In this document: positions 1 through 10,129 of the stretch, piece after piece | Layout of the letters: every line of letters begins with the position of its first letter | Position numbering within the stretch: the stretch's first letter is position 1 | Assembly: GCA_015069285.1 (NCBI GenBank) | Contig: SVIX01000003.1 | Location: 1-64,000 of the forward strand | DNA: 64,000 nt | Direction of reading: 5' to 3' | Origin: Clostridiales bacterium | GTDB taxonomy: Bacteria > Bacillota > Clostridia > Christensenellales > Borkfalkiaceae | Notes under the pieces: generated by a model | What the model was told of the DNA's origin: nothing | Database searches by the model: none | Seen by the model: the letters and a program-made list of their open reading frames with translations, nothing else | Program-made: the position numbers and the translations under genes

Positions 1-131
1 TTAATCTTCTACCCAGACAATCTCAGATTGTCTATTTTGTCTCGCCAATTTTTACTCTCTTTACATTTTTCTAAAAATTTTTGAAACAGTGCCTATTTTC
101 GCTTGACTATTTAATAGTTAGCTCCTTTCGT

Positions 132-1655
132 TTACAAGAACGAAATAATCTGCTCGTCGTCTTTTTCCAAAATCCGTTTCATAGCAAGCTGTTCGCGCAA
201 GCGACGCGAAGTAACCGCTTTAAAGCCGAGCGTTTGAATAGTAATAAGCGGGGTCATCGCAACCATTGCCACAAGCCCGAACGCGTCTAATAAAACCGCG
301 CTTTCGCCTTGTAAGATAGCGCATACGCCTACTACGAAAGGCAGGATAAAGGTGGAAGTGAGCGGTCCGCTCGCCACTCCGCCCGAATCGAAGGCGATAG
401 CCGTATACAGTTTAGGCACGAAAAAGGATAACCCCAAAGAGAGGAAGTACCCCGGAATGAGGTAGTACAAAACGCTGAAATCGAAGATAACGCGAATAAC
501 GGATAAAGCGATTGCCGTACCCACGCCAATCGATAAGGCGATAAGCATAGAACGCTTGCTCACCGCGCCACCCGTGACGTTTTCCACCTGTTTGTTTAAA
601 ACGTGGATAGCGGGTTCTGCCAAAACGACGGTAAGCCCTAAAACGAACGCGAAGAGCACCAAAATCCACGGCGCTTGTTCGGCAAGTTGCGTACCCATTT
701 TATAGCCGAGGGGCATAAACCCGACGGTAACGGCGGAAAGGAAAATTACCAAGCCGAAAAGGGTGTAAAAAATACCGACGATAATTTGTAAAATACGCGC
801 TTTGGGTAATTTAAGGAATAAAAATTGTAAGATAAAGAAGAATACCGCAATAGGCAAAAGCGCGACGAGCACTTCGTTGCCCGTATGCAAAAGGGTGGTA
901 AATATTTCCCCTGCGCCAAACTTCATTGTATAATCGGGCAAAGAATATTCTACCGTTCCCGTGGAAAATAACCCTAAGAACAAAACGGCGAGGATAGGTC
1001 CTATCGAACAAAGCGCGATAAACCCGAAACTGCTTTCTCTGTCCCGTTTATCGCCGAGCGCGGCGGAAACGCCGACGCCGAGGGACATAATAAAAGGAAC
1101 GGTGATAGGTCCCGTCGTTACACCGCCCGAATCAAACGAAAGGGGCAAGAAGTTACCGTTGCCGTTTTCGAGGATAAGGGAGGCAAGCGCAAAGAGCAAT
1201 AAATAGAAAAAGGTCATCAAATGCGCCAAGTTCAGTCGGAACACGATACGCAAGATACCCAGCACGAGAAAGACGCCCACGCCGATGCCGATAGAGCACA
1301 CGAGCATCGTGGAGTTGATAACGTCCTTTACCTGCGTGGCAAGAACGGATAAATCGGGTTCGGCAATCGTGACGAACACGCCCATTGCGAAACAAACGAT
1401 AAGCAAAGTTTTAAATTTTCCCGATTTGGGAAGTCCCGCGCCGACCTGTTCGCCCATTGGCGTCATCGCCATATCCGCGCCGAGGTTAAATAGCGCCATA
1501 CCGATAATCAGCGCTACCGCGCAAAAACAAAACACCGCCGTTTCTTGCGTGGTAAAGCGAACGAGCGGTGTAAAATTGAGCAAAAGCACGATAAGTGCTA
1601 CGGGAATGACGGATACGGCGGATTCTTGCAATTTTTTAAGTAATGCTTTGAACAT
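132..1655 (-). CDS. DUF1538 family membrane protein, two-repeat form
   Basis: This 507-aa protein is almost entirely hydrophobic, with about a dozen membrane segments. It contains two internal repeats. Each carries a DSGGV[TA][TS]GP motif (FDSGGVTTGPITVPF in the first half, FDSGGVASGPLTSTF in the second) and an A-E-P motif (IAEPDLSVLA and LAEPAIHVLN). This matches the duplicated DUF1538 family, thought to be inner-membrane transporters of unknown substrate. The gene is complete. It follows galM on the same strand but has its own promoter and a repeat-derived leader, so it is probably transcribed separately. Family assignment is firm; the function is unknown. Confidence 0.85.
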   Translation of the reverse strand: MFKALLKKLQESAVSVIPVALIVLLLNFTPLVRFTTQETAVFCFCAVALIIGMALFNLGADMAMTPMGEQVGAGLPKSGKFKTLLIVCFAMGVFVTIAEPDLSVLATQVKDVINSTMLVCSIGIGVGVFLVLGILRIVFRLNLAHLMTFFYLLLFALASLILENGNGNFLPLSFDSGGVTTGPITVPFIMSLGVGVSAALGDKRDRESSFGFIALCSIGPILAVLFLGLFSTGTVEYSLPDYTMKFGAGEIFTTLLHTGNEVLVALLPIAVFFFILQFLFLKLPKARILQIIVGIFYTLFGLVIFLSAVTVGFMPLGYKMGTQLAEQAPWILVLFAFVLGLTVVLAEPAIHVLNKQVENVTGGAVSKRSMLIALSIGVGTAIALSVIRVIFDFSVLYYLIPGYFLSLGLSFFVPKLYTAIAFDSGGVASGPLTSTFILPFVVGVCAILQGESAVLLDAFGLVAMVAMTPLITIQTLGFKAVTSRRLREQLAMKRILEKDDEQIISFL

Positions 1656-1681
1656 TCGTCTTTTTTCCCCTAAGTTTTTTA

Positions 1682-1863
1682 GGCTCTGTCACGTCACTTG
1701 GTTGATTTTTTACGGAAAAATCCTACGAAATACTTCGTATTTTGCTCGCTTTCGTACAAGTCAAGTACGCGCGCTCACAAAATATTTGTCTTTCTTGTAT
1801 TTTTCTCGTAAAAACACAGAAAAATAGATTTTTTGTTAATCAACCATTCTCTGTGACATAGCC
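1682..1863. repeat. 182-bp MITE-like palindromic element, full copy 1
   Basis: The ends are imperfect inverted repeats: GGCTCTGTCAC at the left and the complement of GGCTATGTCAC at the right, each followed inside by TTGGTTGATT or TGGTTGATTAA. A near-identical copy of the same 182-bp length lies at 20203-20384. The flanks are T-rich. No transposase is encoded. The element fills the space between the predicted transcription start of the DUF1538 gene (about 1864) and its ribosome site, so it would be carried as the mRNA leader. Confidence 0.85.
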
Positions 1864-1870
1864 TTATCTT

Positions 1871-1899
1871 ATTATAAAATATTTCCGCGCGTTTGTCAA
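1871..1899 (-). promoter_or_regulatory. Promoter of the DUF1538 gene
   Basis: On the minus strand TTGACA (1894-1899) and TATAAT (1871-1876) are separated by 17 bp, a consensus sigma-A promoter. The predicted start, about 7 bases after the -10 box, falls at about 1864, one base outside the MITE-like element. Confidence 0.8.
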
Positions 1900-1951
1900 T
1901 CTTAAAAGAGGACGAACGCGCGGGTGTTTTATGAAATTTTATCGAAAAATC

Positions 1952-2983
1952 TTATTTTACTACCGAGAATTTATATACCGTCGTTTCGTTATATTTTTCT
2001 CCCGCCTTTAACGTGGTGGTAGGATATTGAGGGCAGTTGGGGGAGTTGGGATAGCATTGCGTTTCCAAGCAAAGCGCGCAATGGTTGACGTAGTTCTTTT
2101 TGCCCTTGAATCCGCCCGTGGAGCAAGCGGTGTAAAGCTGTACGCCGGGAAGGGTGGTATAGCAATCCATTTTAATGCCCGATTCTCTATCGTATACGTA
2201 CGCAAAATGTTCCAAACCGTCGCCTTCTCTTTCCAAGCAATAGTTAAAATCGTAACCGTTGCATTGTTTGATAAACTTCGCGTTAGAGAACATATCCTTG
2301 CCCAAAAGCTTTCCTTCGTAGAAACTGTACGGCGTACCGTCGATATCCATAAATTCGCCGTGGGTAATCAGTTCGTCGTCTACGGGCGTCATTTGACGGG
2401 ATTTAATCATAAGTTCGTGGTCAAGCACCGTGTCTTGGCGACCTACGCAGAAATAGGAGTGGTTGGTAAGGTTGCATACCGTATCTTTATCCGAAACCGC
2501 GGCGTATTCGATAACGAGCGCGTTTTCGTCGGTCATCGTAAAGAATACCGATACGTCGAGCTTACCGGGGAAACCGCTTTCGCCGTCGGGGGAGGTATGG
2601 GACAATACGAGCGTTTCTCCGCGTACTTCCGCTTTCCAGCATTTTGCGTTAAACGCGCCTTGAATACCGCCGTGTAAGGTATTGCCTTTTTCGTTCGTTT
2701 CAATAGGGTAATACGTACCGTTCAAGGTAAAACCGCCGCCGCCGATACGGTTGCCGTATCTGCCGATGGTCGCGCCGAAATAAGGATTTTCTTCAAAATA
2801 ATCTTCGTAGCGTTTGCAACCTACGATAACGTCGAGAAGGTCGCCGTTTTTATCGGGAACGCAAAGGCTATGAAGACGACCGCCGTAGGTGAGAATTTCC
2901 GCGTATGCGCCTTGCGCGTTTTGCAATTTGTATACGTCGTAGGCTTGTCCGTCTTTTTCGTAAGAATAAATTTTCGTAATCAT
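1952..2983 (-). CDS. galM: Aldose 1-epimerase (galactose mutarotase)
   Basis: This 343-aa cytoplasmic enzyme interconverts the alpha and beta anomers of galactose and other aldoses. The family pattern is clear: a GGRLHSLCVPD start, GATIGRYGNRIGGGGF, NTLHGG, the TNHSYFCVG histidine motif, and the C-terminal LETQCYPNSPNCPQYP region with its conserved glutamate. The length is normal. The start is ATG behind an A-rich stretch with a weak GGAG. A -10-like TATAAT lies on the minus strand at 3019-3024, without a clear -35. No other galactose genes are nearby. Confidence 0.93.
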   Translation of the reverse strand: MITKIYSYEKDGQAYDVYKLQNAQGAYAEILTYGGRLHSLCVPDKNGDLLDVIVGCKRYEDYFEENPYFGATIGRYGNRIGGGGFTLNGTYYPIETNEKGNTLHGGIQGAFNAKCWKAEVRGETLVLSHTSPDGESGFPGKLDVSVFFTMTDENALVIEYAAVSDKDTVCNLTNHSYFCVGRQDTVLDHELMIKSRQMTPVDDELITHGEFMDIDGTPYSFYEGKLLGKDMFSNAKFIKQCNGYDFNYCLEREGDGLEHFAYVYDRESGIKMDCYTTLPGVQLYTACSTGGFKGKKNYVNHCALCLETQCYPNSPNCPQYPTTTLKAGEKYNETTVYKFSVVK

Positions 2984-3024
2984 AAAAAAAACTCCGTGTG
3001 AATTGAATTTGTAAATTTATTATA

Positions 3025-3431
3025 CCATTTATTTTTCAAAAAAGCTACCGTTTGAAGAAAAAAACTTCCCGCTTTTAGGGAAAAAACAAGGAATTTTTAA
3101 GCGTCGCGTTCGTCGAAAAGAGAAAATTTTCAAAAAGACTTGGGAAAGCGTTGACAATTTTTTTTACGCTATTCTATTTGCGCCCTTCTCTTTATTTTGC
3201 TCGGTTCGTTTTTCAAAAACGATTTGGTGTGGGAACTCACCGACTTTTTTAATTACCGTCGCGTTGTTTGCGCTGACGAAAACGGTAACGAGAGAACTGA
3301 AAGGAAACGGAATAAAAACGGGAAAACCGCTATACGAGGAAAGCGCGAAAGCAAGCGAACCCTCCGCGCAAACGCCCAACGAAAAAGAATAAAATTTTTC
3401 AAGAAAAAATGCAATTTTTATGGAAAATCCG
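3025..3431. other. Gene-free stretch between galM and ilvE
   Basis: About 400 bp between divergent genes. Open frames here are short, low-complexity and lack a ribosome site. I see no terminator, leader RNA or repeat. It must carry upstream control regions for galM and ilvE. Confidence 0.5.
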
Positions 3432-3460
3432 TTGACTTAACCGATTGGGTGTGCTATTAT
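3432..3460 (+). promoter_or_regulatory. Promoter of ilvE
   Basis: TTGACT (3432-3437) and TATTAT (3455-3460) lie 17 bp apart. A second -10-like TATAAT follows at 3465-3470. This puts a leader of roughly 65 nt before ilvE. Confidence 0.7.
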
Positions 3461-3534
3461 ATTGTATAATCATATAATATAATTGATTTCGTTTATTCAA
3501 TTTGTTTTTTGAATGGAAACGGGGAGGTTGATTT

Positions 3535-4596
3535 ATGGAAATTAAAATCACGAAAACGACGTCGCCGTCGACGATGCCGGCGGAAGATAAATTAGGGTTC
3601 GGGAAGGTATTTACCGACCATATGTTTATTATGGATTACGAAGAAGGCAAGGGATGGTACGACGCAAGAATCGTGCCGTTTGCAAGAATTTCTTTACATC
3701 CTGCGTCCACCGTTTTGCATTACGGCGCGGAAATTTTCGAAGGGTTAAAAGCGTACAGAAGGGCAGACGGAGGCGTACAGCTTTTCCGTCCGATGGAAAA
3801 TATCAAGCGTATGAATAACTCTGCCGAGCGTATGAGTTTGCCCCTTTTAAACGAAGAGGACGCGCTTGAAATTTTGACGACCTTCGTAAAATTAGAGGAA
3901 CGGTTCGTGCCCAAGTCTTTCGGTACTTCCCTGTATTTGCGTCCGTTTATGTTCGGAAACGACGAGGCTTTGGGGGTACACGCCGTAAAAAACGCGACCT
4001 TTATGTTGATTGCCTCGCCGAGCGGAAGTTATTACAAAGAAGGCATCAATCCCGTCAAGATTATGATAGAAAACGAGGACGTTCGTACGGTACGGGGCGG
4101 TACGGGATACGCCAAGTGTGGCGGTAACTACGCCGCGAGTACGCGCGCAGGCGAACGGGCGGCGAAAAAAGGGTATTCCCAAGTGCTTTGGTTGGACGGG
4201 GTCGAGCGTAAATATATCGAAGAAGTGGGCGCGATGAACGTTATGTTTAAAATCGACGGCGAAATCGTAACGCCGATGCTTACCGGTTCGATATTGCCCG
4301 GCATTACGAGAAAGAGTTGTATTGAAGTACTGAAAAAACTCGGCTACGCGGTAAGCGAACGGTTGCTTTCGGTGGACGAACTTGTAAACGCGATGAAAAC
4401 GGGCAAATTAGAAGAGGCTTGGGGTTGCGGAACGGCGGCGGTCGTTTCCCCGATTGGCGCGCTTGCCTACGGGGACGAAGAATATCAAATCAACGACGGA
4501 AAAATCGGCGAAGTGACCCAAAAACTTTACGATATTCTTACGGGAATACAATGGGGAAAATTGCCCGATGAATTTAATTGGGTATACAAAATTTAA
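3535..4596 (+). CDS. ilvE: Branched-chain amino acid aminotransferase
   Basis: This 353-aa class IV PLP transaminase catalyses the last step of Leu, Ile and Val synthesis, transferring amino groups between glutamate and the 2-oxo acids. It shows the eukaryote-like BCAT2 layout: LHPASTVLHYGAEIFEGLKAYR, the FRPMENIKRMNNSAERM segment, the PLP lysine in GTGYAKCGGNYA, EEVGAMNVMF and TGSILPGITRKS. The start ATG follows an AAACGGGGAGGTTG ribosome site. It lies just upstream of the T-box-controlled leuA operon but is read from its own promoter. Confidence 0.95.
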   Translation: MEIKITKTTSPSTMPAEDKLGFGKVFTDHMFIMDYEEGKGWYDARIVPFARISLHPASTVLHYGAEIFEGLKAYRRADGGVQLFRPMENIKRMNNSAERMSLPLLNEEDALEILTTFVKLEERFVPKSFGTSLYLRPFMFGNDEALGVHAVKNATFMLIASPSGSYYKEGINPVKIMIENEDVRTVRGGTGYAKCGGNYAASTRAGERAAKKGYSQVLWLDGVERKYIEEVGAMNVMFKIDGEIVTPMLTGSILPGITRKSCIEVLKKLGYAVSERLLSVDELVNAMKTGKLEEAWGCGTAAVVSPIGALAYGDEEYQINDGKIGEVTQKLYDILTGIQWGKLPDEFNWVYKI

Positions 4597-4638
4597 GCAA
4601 ATTTGCAATATTTTCCTTGCGAAAGGGTAAACAGGTTG

Positions 4639-4667
4639 TTGACAAAACGGAAAAAGTAGTATACAAT
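4639..4667 (+). promoter_or_regulatory. Promoter of the leu-ilv operon
   Basis: TTGACA (4639-4644) and TACAAT (4662-4667) are 17 bp apart, giving a start at about 4674, immediately before the T-box leader. Confidence 0.8.
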
Positions 4668-4673
4668 ATATAT

Positions 4674-4962
4674 AATCTAAATTTTATAAAGGCAACGACG
4701 GGAAAAAATCCGTAAAATCCGAAAAATAAGCAGAGAGCCGACGGTAGGTGCGAGTGGGCGCGGAATACGGAATATAGCTCATCCCCGAGCCTCCGAGAGA
4801 ACGGCGGAAACGCTAAGTAGATTCGGACGGATATCCACCGTTATAGGGATAGTCTTTCAAAGGACACGAGCGGACGGGAAACCGTCAAATAGAGTGGTAC
4901 CGCGGAGCGTCAAAACTTCGTCTCTTTGCGTGCGTTTTTAACGCGCGGAAAGAGATTTTTTT
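4674..4962 (+). promoter_or_regulatory. T-box leader, leucine specifier
   Basis: The hallmark T-box AGAGTGGTACCGCGG is at 4891-4905. Stem I precedes it, and the likely specifier codon is CTC at 4778-4780 (leucine) followed by A. A terminator follows: TCTCTTTGCGTGCGTT (4921-4936) pairs with AACGCGCGGAAAGAGA (4940-4955), then a run of T. Uncharged tRNA-Leu would stabilise the antiterminator and allow transcription of leuA and the rest of the operon. The class is certain; the exact specifier is inferred from its place in the leader and from the operon. Confidence 0.92.
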
Positions 4963-4976
4963 ATAGGGAACGAATT

Positions 4977-6635
4977 ATGAAAAACAGTCAAAAATACGTA
5001 AAACAATATTTTGCGCCACAAGGCGTGACGATGGATTGGACGAAAAAGACGTCCATCGATAAACCGCCCGTTTGGTGTAGCGTCGATTTACGCGACGGCA
5101 ACCAAGCGTTGATTATTCCGATGAGTTTGGAAGAAAAGTTGGAGTTTTTTACTCTGCTTTGTAAAATCGGATTTAAGGAAATCGAAGTGGGATTTCCCGC
5201 CGCGAGCGAAACGGAATACGAGTTTTGTCGCGCGCTTATCGAACGGGAACTTATTCCGGACGACGTGACGATACAGGTGTTGACGCAAGCGCGCGAGCAT
5301 ATTATCGCCAAAACCTTCCAAGCCTTGAAAGGCGCGAAAAACGCTATCGTGCACGTGTATAATTCCACTTCCGTTGCGCAACGTGAACAGGTATTCCGCC
5401 GTTCTAAGGAACAAATCGTGGAGATTGCGGTTGCGGGGGCAAAGCTTTGTAAAGAGTACGCCGATAGCGCGGACGCGAATATCCGTTTGGAATATTCCCC
5501 CGAAAGCTTTACGGGTACGGAACCTGAGTTTGCCGTGGAAATTTGCAACGCCGTGTTAGACGTTTGGAAACCCACGAAAGAGAAGAAGGCGATTATCAAT
5601 TTACCCGTGACGGTGGAAAATTCTATGCCACACGTATACGCCAATCAAGTGGAATATATGTGTAAAAACTTGCGCTATCGAGAAAACGTCGTCGTATCCT
5701 TGCACCCGCATAACGATAGAGGTTGCGCGGTTGCCGACAGCGAACTTGGTTTGCTTGCAGGGGGCGATAGAATCGAAGGAACGCTGTTTGGAAACGGCGA
5801 ACGCACGGGAAACGTCGATATCGTAACGCTCGCTTTGAATATGTACTCGCAAGGGATTGACCCCCTGCTTGATTTTTCCGATTTACCGACGATTACAGCC
5901 GTGTACGAAAGGGTGACGAGAATGAAGGTAAGCGAAAGACAGCCTTACAGCGGACAGCTCGTATTCGCGGCGTTTTCGGGGTCGCACCAAGACGCGATTG
6001 CAAAAGGTATGAAATATAGGGTAGAACGGAACGCAGATACTTGGACGGTACCGTATTTACCCCTCGACCCTGCCGACGTAGGCAGAGTGTACGAGGCGGA
6101 CGTTATCCGCATCAATTCGCAATCGGGTAAGGGCGGTATCGGATATATCCTTGAAACGCAGTTTCATTTTATTTTACCGCCGAAAATGCGTGAAAAATTC
6201 GGCTATCACGTCAAGAGCATTTCCGACCACGAGCATAGAGAGCTTGCACCGCAAGAGGTGTACGATATTTTCGTAAGAGATTTCGTCAATTTAACGGAAA
6301 AGCTCAACGTCTTGGAGGCTGGCTACGACGACGTGTCCGCCGAACGGATAAAGGGGAAAATCGTTATCGAATACGCAGGCAAAGCAACCACCGTCGAAAC
6401 GGAGGGTAACGGTAGATTGGATTGCGTAAGCCAAGCGATAAAATCGGTAACAGGCAGAGAATACACCCTTGAAAATTACGTCGAACACGCCTTGGAAGAA
6501 AAATCTACTTCGCAGGCGGCGTCGTATATTTGTATCGCGGAGAAGGGCAACACCTATTGGGGCGTAGGTATCCATACGGATATTATGACCTCGTCGGTAA
6601 AGGCGTTGGTGTCCGCGGTGAACAGAATGTTATAA
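4977..6635 (+). CDS. leuA: 2-isopropylmalate synthase, long type
   Basis: This 552-aa enzyme condenses acetyl-CoA with 2-oxoisovalerate, the first committed step of leucine synthesis. Visible features are WCSVDLRDGNQAL near the start, the metal-binding HPHNDRG, GNGERTGNVD, and a C-terminal LeuA allosteric domain (about residues 430-552). Length and sequence fit the LeuA2-type proteins (about 550-560 aa). I chose the ATG at 4977 behind AGGGAA. A longer frame opening with TTG at 4926 lies inside the T-box terminator and cannot be the real start. Confidence 0.95.
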   Translation: MKNSQKYVKQYFAPQGVTMDWTKKTSIDKPPVWCSVDLRDGNQALIIPMSLEEKLEFFTLLCKIGFKEIEVGFPAASETEYEFCRALIERELIPDDVTIQVLTQAREHIIAKTFQALKGAKNAIVHVYNSTSVAQREQVFRRSKEQIVEIAVAGAKLCKEYADSADANIRLEYSPESFTGTEPEFAVEICNAVLDVWKPTKEKKAIINLPVTVENSMPHVYANQVEYMCKNLRYRENVVVSLHPHNDRGCAVADSELGLLAGGDRIEGTLFGNGERTGNVDIVTLALNMYSQGIDPLLDFSDLPTITAVYERVTRMKVSERQPYSGQLVFAAFSGSHQDAIAKGMKYRVERNADTWTVPYLPLDPADVGRVYEADVIRINSQSGKGGIGYILETQFHFILPPKMREKFGYHVKSISDHEHRELAPQEVYDIFVRDFVNLTEKLNVLEAGYDDVSAERIKGKIVIEYAGKATTVETEGNGRLDCVSQAIKSVTGREYTLENYVEHALEEKSTSQAASYICIAEKGNTYWGVGIHTDIMTSSVKALVSAVNRML

Positions 6636-6656
6636 AAGAAGGAGTACGAAAAGGAT

Positions 6657-8333
6657 ATGAAATTAACAGGCGCGAAAATTTTAATTCAAACGCTCATCGA
6701 ACAGGGCGTAACCGACGTATTCGGTTATCCCGGTGGGCAAGTTATCAATATTTACGACGCGTTATACGAATATAAAGACAAAATCAACCATATTTTAACG
6801 GCGCACGAGCAGGGCGCGTCACACGCGGCGGACGGGTATTCCCGCGCGACGGGAAAGGTGGGCGTTTGTATCGCAACGAGCGGTCCGGGCGCAACCAACC
6901 TCGTTACGGGTATAGCGACGGCAATGCTGGACTCTATTCCTATGGTGGCGATTACGGGCAACGTACCCTGTTCGCTTATCGGAAAGGACAGTTTCCAAGA
7001 AATCGATATTACGGGCGTGACTTTGCCTATCACCAAACATAACTATTTCGTGAACAAAATAGAGGACTTAGCAGATACCTTGCGCGAGGCGTTTTTGGTG
7101 GCGAAGTCGGGAAGACCGGGTCCCGTGCTCGTCGATATTCCCAAAGACGTACAAGTAGCTACTTACGAATACGAACCAAAGCCCGCGGTGGAAAAAACGC
7201 CTTTACCGAAGGTGGATGAGAAAACCATCGACGAGGCGGTACGCCTTATCGCTGAGGCGAAACGCCCGTATATTTATATCGGCGGTGGCGCGGCGGGACT
7301 TGGACTTGGCGAAGAAATAGAGGCGTTTGCCAAGAAAATAGACGGCGTTATCGGTTGCTCGTTTATGGGCTTGTCCGCAATCCCTACGAAAAACGATAGA
7401 TTTTTGGGTATGCAAGGTATGCACGGTCATTACGCGTCTTCTATGTCGCAAAACGAATCCGATTTGATTTTAGCCGTCGGCGTTCGTTTTTCGGACAGAG
7501 CGACGGGGAACGTGGCGAAGTTTGCAAAACAAAGTAAAATTATTCAACTTGACCCCGATTGCGCGGAAATCAATAAAAACGTACGCGTGGATTTGGGAAT
7601 CGTGGGCGACGTTGCCGATTCCTTCCGCCGTATCGCGAAAAAATGCGCAGATAAGAGCAATCCCGAATGGCTTGCGCGCGTTCGCGTTTTGAGGGAGGAG
7701 GAACGCGCCTTTGAAGAGCAAATCGCAAAGGAAAATACCGCTCCGCTTACCCCCAAACAAGTATTTGAAACCATCAACGCCGAAAAGCCCGAAGGAACGA
7801 TTATCGCTACCGACGTAGGACAGCATCAAATGTGGGCGGCGCAATATATCGAGTTCGACAAACCCAGAACGATTGTTTCCAGCGGTGGATTGGGTACGAT
7901 GGGATTTGGGTTAGGCGCGTCAATCGGCGCGTATACGGCTACCAAAAAACCTACCTTGCTCGTTACGGGCGACGGTAGTTTCGGTATGAATTTGAACGAA
8001 CTCGCCACGGCGGTTACCTATAAAATCCCCGTCGTCATCGTGCTTTTGAATAACGGCGTATTGGGTATGGTCCGTCAATGGCAAACGTTGTTTTTCGGGA
8101 AGAGATATTCCAATACGGTTTTGGACAGAAAGACGGATTTCGTCGCGCTCGCCAAAGCGTTCGGCGCGGACGCGTATTTAGCGGAAACGCCCGTGGAATT
8201 TAAAAAGGCGTTGAAAACGGCGTTTACGGCAGGTAAACCCGTCGTTATCGATACGAGAATTGATAAAGACGAAATGGTGTTGCCGATGTTGCCTCCGGGT
8301 GGCGCGATTAGCGACATTATTACGAAAGTATAG
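6657..8333 (+). CDS. ilvB: Acetolactate synthase, large (catalytic) subunit
   Basis: This 558-aa ThDP enzyme makes acetolactate or acetohydroxybutyrate from pyruvate and 2-oxobutyrate. It has the catalytic glutamate in LTAHEQGASHAADGY, the SGPGATNLVTGIA and QEIDITGVTLPITKHNY segments, and the ThDP/Mg site GDGSFGMNLNELATA with LLNNGVLGMVRQWQ. The length is normal for the family. It starts 21 bp after leuA, behind AAGGAG, and is followed by its regulatory subunit. Confidence 0.96.
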   Translation: MKLTGAKILIQTLIEQGVTDVFGYPGGQVINIYDALYEYKDKINHILTAHEQGASHAADGYSRATGKVGVCIATSGPGATNLVTGIATAMLDSIPMVAITGNVPCSLIGKDSFQEIDITGVTLPITKHNYFVNKIEDLADTLREAFLVAKSGRPGPVLVDIPKDVQVATYEYEPKPAVEKTPLPKVDEKTIDEAVRLIAEAKRPYIYIGGGAAGLGLGEEIEAFAKKIDGVIGCSFMGLSAIPTKNDRFLGMQGMHGHYASSMSQNESDLILAVGVRFSDRATGNVAKFAKQSKIIQLDPDCAEINKNVRVDLGIVGDVADSFRRIAKKCADKSNPEWLARVRVLREEERAFEEQIAKENTAPLTPKQVFETINAEKPEGTIIATDVGQHQMWAAQYIEFDKPRTIVSSGGLGTMGFGLGASIGAYTATKKPTLLVTGDGSFGMNLNELATAVTYKIPVVIVLLNNGVLGMVRQWQTLFFGKRYSNTVLDRKTDFVALAKAFGADAYLAETPVEFKKALKTAFTAGKPVVIDTRIDKDEMVLPMLPPGGAISDIITKV

Positions 8334-8353
8334 AAAGGGAGGAAAATAGAAAA

Positions 8354-8851
8354 ATGGAAAATAACTTTATTATTGCGGTATACGTGGAGAATAAATCGGG
8401 CGTTTTGACGAGAGTGACGGGTATGTTCACACGACGCGGATTTAATATTGACACGCTTACCGTGGGAGAAACGGAACGCAAAGAATACTCCCGTATCACG
8501 ATTTGTATGCGCGGGGACGCGTACGCAAAAGAACAGCTCGTCAATCAGTTGAAAAAGCTCGTGGTAGTAAAAAAAGTAGAGGTCTTGGAGGACGAACCGA
8601 TTAAACGGGAGCTTATGCTTATCAAAGTCAACAACGACAGCGCCAACCGTAGTGAAATTATGACGGCGGTAGACGTATTTCGGGCGAGCGTTATCGACTA
8701 TTCCCCCGAAAGTATGTGTATAGAAGTGACGGGCAACCCCTCGAAGATAGACGCGTTCGTAAAATTGATGCAACCGTTCGGGATTTTGGAAATGTGCCGT
8801 ACGGGCGTCGTAGCGTTGGATAGAGGCACGGAAACGCTTTTTTCTAAATAA
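8354..8851 (+). CDS. ilvN: Acetolactate synthase, small (regulatory) subunit
   Basis: This 165-aa partner of IlvB carries an N-terminal ACT domain (VYVENKSGVLTRVTGMFTRRG, NIDTLTVG) that confers valine feedback inhibition in the family, and a second ferredoxin-like C-terminal domain ending with EMCRTGVVALDRG. It starts 20 bp after ilvB with GGGAGG upstream. The length is typical (about 160-170 aa). A short palindromic repeat follows directly. Confidence 0.95.
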   Translation: MENNFIIAVYVENKSGVLTRVTGMFTRRGFNIDTLTVGETERKEYSRITICMRGDAYAKEQLVNQLKKLVVVKKVEVLEDEPIKRELMLIKVNNDSANRSEIMTAVDVFRASVIDYSPESMCIEVTGNPSKIDAFVKLMQPFGILEMCRTGVVALDRGTETLFSK

Positions 8852-8856
8852 AAAAA

Positions 8857-9979
<1,123 letters not shown>

Positions 9980-10105
9980 TAAAACGCGTATAGCACGGCG
10001 TCTTATCGGCAAAAACGGAACGCACCCTCGGTTACGTACTCTATGTACGCGCCCGTCGGGTGCAACCCGTCTTTTGTAGCAATCTGCCGTACTCTCCGCG
10101 TTTTA
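9980..10105. repeat. TAAAACGCG-ended palindromic element, copy 1
   Basis: A 126-bp element whose ends are inverted repeats: TAAAACGCG at 9980 and CGCGTTTTA ending at 10105. In the middle is a small GTAC/GTAC hairpin flanked by CCTCGG and CCCGTCGGG. Relatives are at 29550, 37559 and 43877. The left end begins directly after the ilvC stop codon. The right end lies in the frame upstream of ilvD and produces a false N-terminal extension of it. Confidence 0.75.
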
Positions 10106-10129
10106 GAAGAAACGGAACGAGGAAAAATT

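Noticed and set aside
17-35. AGACAATCT-C-AGATTGTCT as a terminator of the DUF1538 gene
   Set aside because: The hairpin is perfect, but there is no T run on the minus strand and it lies about 100 bp beyond the stop, so its role is unclear.
1682-1863. Riboswitch or conserved leader RNA
   Set aside because: The same sequence occurs before unrelated genes in both orientations, with terminal inverted repeats and internally deleted versions, which fits a mobile repeat better.
3164-3469. Small genes upstream of ilvE
   Set aside because: Both strands are open over the same stretch, with Lys/Arg/Phe-rich translations, no ribosome site, and overlap with the ilvE promoter.
4926-4976. Upstream TTG start for leuA
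   Set aside because: It lies inside the T-box terminator hairpin and has no ribosome site.
10043-10129. N-terminal extension of ilvD
   Set aside because: The codons come from the TAAAACGCG-type repeat. The family start [10 protein letters not shown] follows a good ribosome site at 10130.
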